A stretch of 64,000 nucleotides of DNA from Selaginella moellendorffii (taxonomy: Eukaryota > Streptophyta > Lycopodiopsida > Selaginellales > Selaginellaceae). Shown piece after piece: positions 1-10,552 of the stretch; positions within the stretch are counted from its first letter, which is position 1; every line of letters starts with the position of its first letter. The notes beneath the pieces are model-generated. The model ran no database searches and was not told the origin of the DNA. It worked only from the letters and a program-made list of their open reading frames with translations. The stretch covers positions 348,561 through 412,560 of the forward strand of contig NW_003314364.1 in the NCBI RefSeq assembly GCF_000143415.4. Reading direction: 5' to 3'. The position numbers and the translations under genes are program-made.

Positions 1-611
1 TTTTTTGGGTTCAAAATTGCATGAGCCCACACGCTATAAAGTTTATCTTTGCCAAATAGAGAAAAGTTATCTGTGTCATGTGAGGTAGTTACAGTCCTTT
101 GTGCTCGGCATCTGCCTCTTGCAGCATTTGCACTGAAAGGGAATTTTTCTCCATTCAGCATTTGGCCCTGAAAATGGCATGCGCCCACACGCCATTCAAG
201 GAATAACGCCACAGGACGCCTGGATTTTTGGGTTTAAAATGTTTAGGGTTTTTTGGGTTTTTTCAAAATATTTTGGGTCTAACGTTTTTTGGGTTTCTTT
301 GGTTCAAAATTGCATGAGCCCACACGCTATAATATTGATTTGAGAGAAAAATAGAAACAGATAGAATTTCTTTATTTAGCTGAACATCTGCCATTTTTGG
401 AAATACAAGATGCTTTGGAATATCCAATCATGCATGGTATAAATATAGCGAGGGTATTAAATGATATCCCAATCATGATCTTTCTTTTGAATTTCGCGTG
501 CATGCAGTCCGAGGAATGATGACGTTGCGGATTTCTTTTGGATTTTGCGTGCTTGCATGCGCGCGGCAATCCAGAAATTAATGGTGGCGCCCAAGTCCGA
601 GGAATGATGAC
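1..611. other. intergenic DNA with palindromes and a direct repeat
   Basis: No gene is supported here. A stretch of about 31 bp occurs twice almost unchanged (about 8-39 and 301-332); each copy holds a degenerate form of the 22-bp palindrome of this locus (cores about 17-37 and 311-331). A better copy lies at 174-195. T-rich runs with TTTTGGGTT surround them. The short open frames on the minus strand have no recognisable features. Confidence 0.5.
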
Positions 612-1059
612 GTGGCGGGATTACCAACCGTTGTGACATTTCGCGCGTGTGAGGTTAGGTTTTGCATTTTGCTTTGTACTCGCGCTCGCACACTCGCGCT
701 CGCGCTCGCATCACACTCGCGCTCCCGCTCGCATCGCGCTCCCACTCGCGATCACGCTCACTTCTCTACAGGTTTCTCGTGTGCATCGGCGTCCACTCGC
801 GCTTGCATCACACTCGCGCTCGCATCGCGCTCGTGTGCATCGGCGTCCACTTCAAGACACACCCAGTTTGTAACTTCGCCGCCAACTCCGCCGCCCACTC
901 CACCACCCACACGCAGCCCACTTGGCGTCCCGGGAGATTTCAGCACCACTCTCCAACTGTAAGTGGCAGAGTAGCCTTGCTGCTACGATCCGCTGCACAC
1001 ACAGTGCACATTCGCCAGCGAGTCCGGCCTCGATTGTCACGGCCTCCATTCGGCTTCAA
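612..1059 (+). promoter_or_regulatory. 5' flank/leader of the ParB-HAD gene with a CTCGCGCTCGCA-type minisatellite
   Basis: From about 676 to 850 the sequence is a degenerate tandem repeat of units such as CGCTCGCATCACACT. It keeps several frames open and creates spurious short ORFs. The first credible start codon is at 1060, immediately before a GT donor, so this stretch is probably promoter plus 5' untranslated leader. No TATA box was identified with confidence. Confidence 0.35.
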
Positions 1060-4000
1060 ATGGTAAGTCTTTTAGACCAAGTAGAAAATGGCATGAGGCC
1101 ACATGCCATTCAGTAGCAACATTGGCATGCACCGATTGGGCTCTCGAGTGCAGTCCGGTTACAGATGGCGTGTAGCCTCACGCCATCTTAGGATGCAGCC
1201 TCAAGACATCTGATGCAGTGGTGAATGGCGTGTGGCCTCACGTTATTTCCAGCTGCTAGCTTTTCATCTGTCAGCTCTAATTGTTGTGCATTTCTGAACA
1301 GGCGAGGAATTGCGTTCTTCTTCCAGCCACTGTCAATGTGGATGCAGAGAAGGGGGAGGAGCTCACCAGTTGGACTTTCGGGATGGAAGGCGAGGATCTG
1401 ATGCTGTACAACACAGATGGTGGGAGAAAAGAATGCATGGGGATCCTCATCCAAGTGACAGACACTCCATGCAGTTCCATGCAAGAATATGGACTGGCAC
1501 TTGTGGTAGAGACAGCGTCCGCCTTCAAGATCCACCTTGCACATCCTAGCGGCTTCCCGGAGGGGGGCAGCGGCTATGAGGAATTCCTAGAGGGAGCTAG
1601 GGAGAGGTTGTCCAGGAGGCCCACAATTTCAAAGACGCTGCGGGTCTATGAAGATCACATGGAATCCACGGACCTCACCTACGGCGATGTTCAAAAACTA
1701 TATTCCAACATTGAGTCGTTGAGAGTGCCTCCAGTTCGCGAAGCGAAGGGGAAGGGGGTCGATCTGGAAACTACCCCGAAGCAGAAAAGGGTGGTCAAGC
1801 TCAAGCCGACGTCCGACTCTGCTGCTCCAAAAAAGAAGCTACTCGGTGATGCCATTGCCTCGGGTTCGAACACTACACCCACCAAAAAGAAGAGCCGCAA
1901 AGAGCAGAAAGAGCAAGAAGAGGCAGCAAAAATCGTCGCAGATAATAGTACTTGTTACTATTCCAACAAAGTATATACAATCGACGTGAGCCGTATCGAG
2001 ATCCAAAGCAAATACAACCACAGGCTAGTATCTGATGAGTGGGTGGAGAAACTGAAGCAGAAGATGCTGGCAAGTCCAGTAACACCCGACATCGCAGACG
2101 TGATCCCCTACTACCGAACAATGAAGGGCGAGACGAGGTTTCCAGACTTGATCAATAGGAAGGTGTTGGACGATCAGAACATCCGGTTCTATGCCGTCTC
2201 CGGGCAGCATTCTAGCTTGGCGATGCAACAGATAGTTGTGGATATTATGGTGGGCGAGGAGGTGAAGAAAGTCTTCAAGACAAGAGTTGTCCGCCTGATA
2301 AAAGGCAACTCGCCCCTCCGATCTATCATATACATCTCCCACGCGCAGAATGTCAAGCAAGAAACGTGCTACAAATCGGGTCTGCACGAGACATTGGCAC
2401 GAACACGGAAGCTCTGGGTTCAACTGAAGAAGCCACAAAAACCAGGACAAGGACGTGCACTAGCAACTAGCGCCTGGCAGGTAAGCCTCGTTGCATGTGG
2501 CATAGCATGTGGCCTCACGCCATTTCCATTGCAGGAATTCTCGAGTCTTCTCTCGAAAACAATGGGGGTCAATGACACACTCAGCATCCATAACATTCTA
2601 CTCGCGACAAAAGTTATTTTTGACAAATGGGTAGATGTGCTAAGGAGGTACCATGACGGGGAGTTGCTAAACTCAATGGGTGTGGAGGACGGCCGGAAGC
2701 CCAATGATTTGAAGCTCAACGCCTTGCGTTTCTCGCGGTCTCTAGACGACGACGACCTTCTGACAGTGGCTAATGCTCTTCTACGTGGTGAGGTAGTCTT
2801 CAACAAAACCAAAATGACTCCCGGCCATATTGTGACATACGAGGACTTGTGCACGACTCTGAGAGCTTGTGCGCTATTGAAGGATTGGATCTTCGAGCAA
2901 GTGGCCGTGGCGAGGGTGAGCATCGACAGCACGCAAGAGATGATGGAAGAGCTGGAGTTGTCAAATGAAGACATCGACGAGTACGTGAAGGGGGCCCCCA
3001 AGTTCATCGATCTGCTGCGGGATGCCACGAAAAGTAAAGCTGAGAAGTTGGATCAGTATCCAAATTTCATTAAGAGGGATGTCGACCGCCGGCTTCAGAA
3101 ACAGCTCGACCCCGCAGCAGAGGCCTATCGAGAACCTTACCGGGTATACGTGAATTCGGATGAGGATCAAAGGTGGAGGAGCATCGTTTCCCGCGGAGAT
3201 GAGCAGGTCAAGAACATCTTTTGTGTGATGGACTTCACAAACGAGGAGATCACTCATGCAGACGAAGTCAGCTCCATCATTGACTTAATGGTGGGACTTG
3301 CGGAGGTGGAATCTTCAGTCCACTATATGATCTACGACTCCGAATCCTATCACAAGTTCTGGAAGGCCTTGAACGAGGTGAAGGCTCGGTTGAAAGGCAA
3401 GGAGATGCGGGAGATCCATGGGATAATGGCTAAGAAGAAGATACCGACGAATGTCCGCATCTTCACAGTCGCCCTTGTTATTGGTCCTGCAGCAGAGTGG
3501 GACTGGAGTGACTTCCCAGCTTCGTTCAACAAAGCCGATCGAATTGATCTGAGGGAGGTCAATTTACCCATGCCTGAGGAACTGAAGACGGCTATGGAGC
3601 TTTCGAATCCAAAGAAAGCTCCAGGTGCAGCATGGGAAATGCTCAGTTGGGTCTTCAACGCAATAGCGGGTGACTCCAAGGGCAAATGCGTTGTCGAGTA
3701 CAACTGCGGCGGACTATTCTTTCGAGCCGCACTACTCAAGGGTGTCCCGTGTGTTGCGGTGACAAACTCCATTGAAGAGGTGACTTCAATGGAGCATATA
3801 ATTACAGTTGCCAAAGAAAAACAGTATCTTCTCTACGAACCTGGTGAGTACGCACTTTAAGTTTAAATGTTATCTCACAAGCTCTGTATGCAGGAGCGTG
3901 GCCACCCCCAGATGCTGAAACGGCGTTAACAGCTACTGATGTTAGGCCGAGGTCACAACCTGCACAAGGTAAGGTCACGTGAGGCCTCACGCCATTTTGA

Positions 4001-6665
4001 TTATAGATCGTTGTGAATATTCAGACACGAGGACTGAAAAGCGCACTGGTGGCGCGTCGAAGAAGGACAAACAGACAAGCAATAGGAAAAAAGGAGGTAC
4101 AAATTATATTTGCAATGGCGTGTGGTCTCATGCCATTCCTTGCAGGAGACACTTCTTCAAAGGCAAAACAGGCAAGCACCAGCCAAGCTCAAACTGACAG
4201 TGGTCATAAAAAGAGAAAGCACGTTGGACAGTCGTCGGGATCAGAGGCGTTTGATTCGAAAAGGAAGAAGGGCAACGAAAAGATGATAGGTAATGCCTCG
4301 CGGTTATGGCGTGTGTGCTCATGCCATTCATTGCAGATCAAGGGCTGAGTGAAAGGAGCCAGTCACCACCTTCTGACTTAGATTCCTATGGCGGACTCCC
4401 CTTCCCCAATCTCAATGGAGAGGTACAATGGATGAGGGATGCTTTTCAAGTCAGGGCCACGTTTTTCTCATCTCGTCGTCTTCGAAGGGTGCAAGAACGT
4501 GCAGAAACCATGTTAAGACAGTCGGGTGAGGATACGGTCCTAGGTCACGCACTAAAACAGGCTATGGATGTCTTGTATTTTGAGATGGAGACTCGGCCAT
4601 ATGATTTTTCCAAGATGGTCCTGGAAAAACAAGCAATCCAGCCTGAGCAGCCTATGGAAGAAATGCAAGAGGGGGATGAGGAGCCAGAGAAAGATAATGA
4701 GCAGGAAGAGCAGAAGGACGAAGAGGAGGACAAAGAAGAGGAGGACGAAGAAGAGGAGGACGAAGAAGAGGAGGACGAAGAGGACTTGGATGGTCCTCAC
4801 AATGGTGACGATCACAATAACGACGATGACGATGATGACGATGAGGGCCAGCCTGAGGTGGCCAAAGAGCAGCGGAGGAAGGTCATACAAGACAAACCAT
4901 CAGGTAAATAATAGTACATCCATTCCTAACCTTTTACCATTTCTAACATTGTCCATGTAGGTCGCAGAAGAAATGGTAAGTAGAGATTATTCAGTTGAAT
5001 TAAGATACAAACTCTAGCCTTTAGTGTCGAGGAAGGATAGTGCCAAGCAAGGGTCGAAACGTATGTCTAATCCTTCAGAATCAGCAGTGCGCCCAAGTGA
5101 TATCGGTCCTAGTTCCTCAATAGCAGTTGATGGTAAATACAGTATAGTCGATTCAATGTGCTAATGAGTTTGTTTTTAGTAGCACGGGAGGATACCATCT
5201 CAATCGAAGGGAGATATTTGGACATGCATATGGATCCGCCAGTGGACTCTACTTGCCTGCAAGAGTCATCAGAGCTGGTGGAGGCTACTATCCATATCAA
5301 CGCCAAGCAAGCTGACCACGCTCCACTTGATGCTGCCCATACCACTGAGTCAATCTTGTCCACGTATCCAACTGACGGTGACCAGGCGCCATTGGACCCG
5401 CATGAGGCCGCCCCAGCCGCCGAGCCGGTCGTATCCTCATTTCCAACGTGTGCCCAATCGTCTGACTACGCGCCATTGGAACCTCCCTACACCGCCCCTG
5501 CTGCCTGTTCGGTCATGTCCACTTTGCCAACGGAGGCACCAGCTGAAATGGCGTGTGATCACACGCCATCGGAACCACCCCATGCCACTGTTGAGCCAGT
5601 TGTACCAGAGTCTACAGCTGAAATGGCATGTGCCCACACGCCATCGGATGCGATTGACCCCACATTGTAGAGGAGAGTATTTCCGCCCTTCACGTTTCCT
5701 CGACCAAAACCCTCTGAACGACCATCGGGAGCACCATTCGCTAATATTGTAGATGGTAAAATTGACTTGTACCATTTTTTATGCTGACGCATTTCATTTC
5801 AGAGTCACGGCGAAAGTACTGTATCGTTTTTGATCTGAACGGTGTCCTTTTCTCCCATGAGCGTGGCTCGTCCTCGAATGTCACTGCACCCTCCAAAGCC
5901 TGCGGTCGCAAGTTGGTCAAAAGAGACAGATTCACATTAATCACACGGGAGAAACTGCGGGATCTAATAATGACCATGCGACACTTAAAACAGAGGGCCG
6001 GGTTCAATTTGCAATTGGGAGTTTGGACATCCATGATGCGCCACAATGCATTAACGTTGCTACAGATGATGCACGATCAGACGCGAGTAATATCACCATT
6101 TGACTTTCTCCTAACGCAGGAGGATTGCTTGACTATGGTCCATGTGAGGGGTAGCAAGCCCATCTTCGTCAAGGCAGAGGCTGTAGTGATGAACCGGACT
6201 GCTAGGTCAAGTGAAATCCTCATCATCAATGACTCGCCGATTAAAACTGCAGCGAACACGCACACATATGCAGTGCACCCCATCTCTTGCAGTATGGAAA
6301 CTAGGGAGAAGAAACCGTATGTTCTGGGGGACCTTGCAAAACGGCTTGAAGCGATGGTGATAGAGAACCGGCCAGTCCAGGAGGTGGCTGCAGAAATCAA
6401 CCAAATGGCGGATGGAACGGTATATCAGAAGCCATTTGATCGGACAGACACCAGTCATCATTTATGGCATGTATATTGTCTAGCCAAGCACTATCCGCAT
6501 CTCCATAATCTGCTCAACTGGATGGGTTCTTCGACCACTGAACATGAGCGTGGACGTATTAGAGAAGAGATGGCATTACTATTGGGTTTAAATCCTGATA
6601 GTGTGGAGAGTGATGAAATTCCAAGATTATTGTATAGGCGTTGGAGGCAAAAAATAACAGTCTGA
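1060..6665 (+). CDS. ParB-like / FCP1-type HAD chimeric protein, 12 exons
   Basis: Exons read by hand: 1060-1062 (ATG only), 1302-2480, 2535-3843, 3894-3968, 4007-4096, 4146-4289, 4337-4903, 4961-4975, 5025-5132, 5180-5601, 5671-5755, 5803-6665; total 4860 nt, 1619 residues. All introns are GT-AG and phases agree. Residues about 225-340 resemble a ParB/sulfiredoxin-like N domain (AVSGQHSSLAMQQ is the GxHR-like signature). Around 750-830 a segment with CGGLFFRAALLKG resembles the tail of an adenine/cytosine N-methyltransferase, without a DPPY motif (weak). Then come Lys-rich and Asp/Glu-rich linkers (about 1040-1110). From about 1333 there is an FCP1/NIF-like HAD domain with FDLNGVL, where the second catalytic Asp is Asn, and IINDSP. 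A nuclear role is inferred from the basic clusters. Function is unknown. The 5602-5670 intron is the least certain. Confidence 0.62.
2481..2534 (+). other. 54-nt in-frame intron carrying a 22-bp palindrome
   Basis: The segment starts GTAAGC and ends TTGCAG, is 54 nt long and has no stop codon, so the open frame reads straight through it and adds 18 residues (rich in Cys, Gly and Leu). The palindrome at 2502-2523 ends 11 nt before the splice site. Retention would give an extended protein. Confidence 0.65.
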
Positions 6666-6917
6666 GATGGCATGTATTTATTTAAAAATGTAACTTATTA
6701 TGGCATGGGGTTCCATGCCATTGTATTAATATTAAAAGACAATTCTTTGAGAGGATTTGCATTATACTAGAAGTGTTACAGCATGTTATTGGAAGTCTAC
6801 GAAGTTGTTTTATTAATAAGGGGAAAGTAAAGATTGAATGGGGACTTGGGCTCCACCTAGACTCGGAGCAACTGAGCCAATATTAAAAGGATGGAAAGAA
6901 ATTGGACGACGATGACA
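5606..6917 (+). repeat. tandem duplication, copy 1 (3' end of ParB-HAD gene)
   Basis: This segment recurs at a constant offset of 1491 bp with fewer than about fifteen differences over 1.3 kb and no indel noticed. It contains one palindrome, the penultimate exon, an intron and the last exon encoding the HAD domain, plus about 250 bp of 3' flank. The 179-bp spacer to copy 2 (6918-7096) carries a decayed palindrome at 6981. Confidence 0.9.
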
Positions 6918-7096
6918 AGGAGAAGAGAGAGGTGAAGCAGTGAAAAGTGATTGAGTAGACATTTCCTTGTTTAAAATAAAATGGCATGTGCCTCAATGTA
7001 GTTGAATTTTGTTATATTTATATACTATATAAAGGTTTGGAAACCTTATTTTACAAGTGGGATAATGACAATTCCCACTTTAACGAAATAGAGCTT

Positions 7097-8408
7097 CAGA
7101 GTCTACAGCTGAAATGGCATGTGCCCACACGCCATCGGATGCGATTGACCCCACATTGTAGAGGAGAGTATTTCCGCCCTTCACGTTTCCTCGACCAAAA
7201 CCCTCTGAACGACCATCGGGAGCACCATTCGCTAATATTGTAGATGGTAAAATTGATTTGTACCATTTTTTATGCTGACGCATTTCATTTCAGAGTCACG
7301 GCGAAAGTACTGTATCGTTTTTGATCTGAACGGTGTCCTTTTCTCCCATGAGCGTGGCTCGTCCTCGAATGTCACTGCACCCTCCAAAGCCTGCGGTCGC
7401 AAGTTGGTCAAAAGAGACAGATTCACATTAATCACACGGGAGAAACTGCGGGATCTAATAATGACCATGCGACACTTAAAACAGAGGGCCGGGTTCAATT
7501 TGCAATTGGGAGTTTGGACATCCATGATGCGCCACAATGCATTAACGTTGCTACAGATGATGCACGATCAGACGCGAGTAATATTACCATTTGACTTTCT
7601 CCTAACGCAGGAGGATTGCTTGACTATGGTCCATGTGAGGGGTAGCAAGCCCATCTTCGTCAAGGCAGAGGCTGTAGTGATGAACCGGACTGCTAGGTTA
7701 AGTGAAATCCTCATCATCGATGACTCGCCGATTAAAACTGCAGCGAACACGCACACATATGCAGTGCACCCCATCTCTTGGAGTATGGAAACTAGGGAGA
7801 AGAAACCGTATGTTCTGGGGGACCTTGCAAAACGGCTTGAAGCGATGGTGATAGAGAACCGGCCAGTCCAGGAGGTGGCTGCAGAAATCAACCAAATGGC
7901 AGATGGAACGGTATATCAGAAGCCATTTGATCGGACAGACACCAGTCATCATTTATGGCATGTATATTGTCTAGCCAAGCACTATCCGCATCTCCATAAT
8001 CTGCTCAACCGGATGGGTTCTTCGACTACTGAACATGAGCGTGGACGTATTAGAGAAGAGATGGCATTACTATTGGGTTTAAATCCTGATAGTGTGGAGA
8101 GTGATGAAATTCCAAGATTATTGTATAGGCGTTGGAGGCAAAAAATAACAGTCTGAGATGGCATGTATTTATTTAAAAATGTAACTTATTATGGCATGGG
8201 GTTCCATGCCATTGTATTAATATTAAAAGACAATTCTTTGAAAGGATTTGCATTATACTAGAAGTGTTACAGCATGTTATTGGAAGTCTACGAAGTTGTT
8301 TTATTAATAAGGGGAAAGTAAAGATTGAATGGGGACTTGGGCTCCACCTAGACTCGGAGCAACTGAGCTAATATTAAAAGGATGGAAAGAAATTGGACGA
8401 CGATGACA
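7097..8408 (+). repeat. tandem duplication, copy 2
   Basis: Second copy of 5606-6917. The right edge falls within GACGATGACA; at 8409 the sequence changes directly into the minisatellite of an LTR fragment. The left edge has no upstream exons of the gene. The duplication is recent on the scale of this locus, because silent and replacement differences are both few. Confidence 0.9.
7162..8156 (+). pseudogene. truncated duplicate of the HAD (FCP1/NIF-like) exons
   Basis: It holds a partial penultimate exon (to 7246), the intron 7247-7293 and the complete last exon 7294-8156. It lacks the ParB-like part and any obvious promoter. An in-frame ATG at 7272 would read out of the intron into 294 residues, so expression of a stand-alone HAD domain cannot be excluded. 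Replacements against copy 1 include Ser to Leu, Cys to Trp, Trp to Arg, and Asn to Asp in the motif IIDDSP. Copy 2 therefore has the canonical DDS motif of FCP1-type phosphatases while the full-length gene has NDS. Both keep Asn in DLNG. Confidence 0.6.
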
Positions 8409-8464
8409 CGAGATGGACCCGAGATGGAGTCCGAAGTCGAGACCGGGACCAAGACCGAGACCGG

Positions 8465-8506
<42 letters not shown>

Positions 8507-9585
8507 CATCGGGGCCGAGGCCGAGACCGAGGCCGAGCCCGAGTCCAAATCCGAGTCCGAGTCCGAGTCCAAGTCCGAGTTCGAGTCTGAGAGGGTGAAA
8601 GCCCAAAGCGTTCGTCTCCCAGACCCTGGGGGGTTTGGTGAGCTCCAAAAGTATAGTAGGGGGAGGACTGTAGTGGAGCCAGTTTGGCCAGGAAAGGCCA
8701 GTTTGGCCCAGGAAGGCCGGACCCAGTGTTGGGTGATGAGCTGCCCACTGGGAAGTCCAAGACTAGAGTGAACACGAACCGACAAGCGGGGTAGCTTGGT
8801 GAAGTGTTCAAGAGCCGGCTCTAGTTCCCCTGGGAGATCGACTGGCCGATGCTCCCAGTCCAAGTGTGGGTGGCACTACCTACTTGGATACCTGTCGTGG
8901 CTCAACGGAACCTCGCTCTAAGCCCATGGCTAGAGCACCTAAAGGTGAAAGGCGAGGAGAGTACCCATGAGGCTTGTGTAAGGCCACGGTGTTCCGAAAT
9001 GTTGTCCCAAAGTCCCAAACGGTGAAAGGGAAGAGGAGTAGGCCTCTAATGCAGTGACCAAGGATACGGTCACATGGTGAGGAAGTCCCAAAGGATAGTG
9101 GGACTTAGCGGTCAGGCCTACGGGCCTTGATCCAGTGGCAGTGTTGGCGAACATGGCCATAGACTAAAAGGGACTTGGTGGGGACTAGAAAAGAGTTGTC
9201 GGGGAAGGCTATCCCCCATATCTGCGGGCATCCTAAGGATGCTAAGGAGTAGATCTGGGATGATCGCTCATGGACAGACGGCCCAGTCTTTGAGAGACGG
9301 GATTATGATGCAGGTGGCGTTAGACCACCGGTGTGACCAAAGTGAATGGGCATGGCCTAGCGTAACGGGCTGGTATGTCGGTGGTACCTTGGGGTGTCGG
9401 TCATGGGATCGGACACATGGAGCACTTGGACCAAGTGCAAATGTTGAGTGGCATGGATGCCATTCTCAAGGCTGGCAAGCCCCAAGTCCTAACTGGGACT
9501 TATGGAAGTTGTGAATGAGACTCCTTCAAGTGGTCGGAGGTGCAGTTAAGTGACTAAAGTAAAATGGAAAAATTAGTCGCTTACA
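8409..9585 (+). mobile_element. 5'-truncated LTR fragment (LTR A) of the LARD family
   Basis: It begins inside the GAGATGGAGTCC/GAGACC minisatellite and runs to the family's 3' terminus TTAGTCGCTTACA at 9585. It shares the conserved LTR body (AGCCCAAAGCGTTCGTCTCC, then CCGATGCTCCCAGTCC) with 10385-11654, 15670-17500 and 60033-61876. The left end abuts the duplicated HAD exon block and lacks the TGTGAGACAC terminus, so this is a rearrangement product rather than a clean solo LTR. Confidence 0.8.
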
Positions 9586-9968
9586 CGCGTTTGGACTAAA
9601 AAGCTCCGACTTGAAAAGGTCGAGAGTGGGAGTGGAACTCCTAATGAAGTGCTTGAGGAACGAGCACGAAGCGAGCAATAAGCGAGGCTCCAAAAAAGGA
9701 CCCAAAAAGCACCAACACATGACACGTGGAAGTGTCCGAGATGGACCCGAGTTGGGTCTGAAGTGGAGGAGTCCGAGATGGAGTCCGAGACGGATCCGAG
9801 ATGGATTCCGAGATGGACCCGAGATAGAGTCCGAGATGGACCCGAGATGGAGTCCGAGATGGACCCGAGATGGAGTCCGAGATGGACCCGAAATGGAGTC
9901 CGAGATGGACCCGAGATGGAGTCCGAGATGGAGTCCAAGATGGAGTCCAAAGTCGAGACCGAGACCGG

Positions 9969-10000
<32 letters not shown>

Positions 10001-10520
10001 TCGGGACCGAGAACAAGACCGAGGCCAAGGCCGAGACCGAGCCCGAGCCCGAGCCCGAGTCCGAGTCCGAGTCCGAGTCCGAGTCCGAGTCCGAGTCTGA
10101 GTTCGAGTCTGAGAGGGTGAAAGCCCAAAGCGTTTGTCTCCCAGACCCTGGGGGGTTTGGTGATCTCCAAAAGTATAGTAGGGGGAGGACTGCAGTGGAG
10201 CCAATTTGGCCAGGAAAGGCCAGTTTGGCCCAGGAAGGCCGGACCCAGTGTTGGGTGATGAGCTGCCCACTGGGAAGTCCAAGACTAGAGTGAACACGGA
10301 CCGACAAGCGGGGTAGCTTGGTGAAGTGTTCAAGAGCCGGCTCTAGTTCCCCCGGGAGATCGACTGGCCGATGCTCCCAGTCCGGAGATGGACCCGAGAT
10401 GGAGTCCGAGATGGACCCGAGATGGAGTCCGAGATGGACCCAAAATGGAGTCCGAGATGGACCCGAGATGGAGTCCGAGATGGAGTCCGAGATGGAGTCC
10501 GAAGTCGAGACCGAGACCGG

Positions 10521-10552
<32 letters not shown>

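Larger units (their letters stand above)
174..8212. repeat. family of 22-bp palindromes, ATGGCRTG-N6-CAYGCCAT
   Basis: Clear copies: 174-195, 1088-1109, 1165-1186, 1225-1246, 2502-2523, 4115-4136, 4306-4327, 5548-5569 (perfectly self-complementary), 5623-5644, 6700-6721, and the duplicated 7114-7135 and 8191-8212. Degenerate copies: about 17-37, 311-331, 3973-3994 and 6981-7002. The arms are 8 bp and the spacer 6 bp in nearly every case. No comparable copy was seen in the remaining 55 kb. Copies lie in introns, coding or near-coding sequence, the 3' flank and upstream DNA. Possible natures: a miniature fold-back element, an intron-forming unit, or a binding site for a dimeric protein. Confidence 0.75.

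Noticed and set aside
241-260. Telomere-like TTTAGGG near the left end
   Set aside because: A single unit inside T/G-rich sequence, not an array.
612-1066. Arg/Ser/His-rich ORFs upstream of the first gene
   Set aside because: They come from a CGCTCGCA minisatellite, and the downstream exon joins an ATG at 1060 instead.
4552-4890. Minus-strand ORF rich in Val, Ile, Leu and Phe, like membrane segments
   Set aside because: It is antisense to the Asp/Glu-rich linker of the ParB-HAD gene; GAA/GAC repeats read as hydrophobic residues in reverse.
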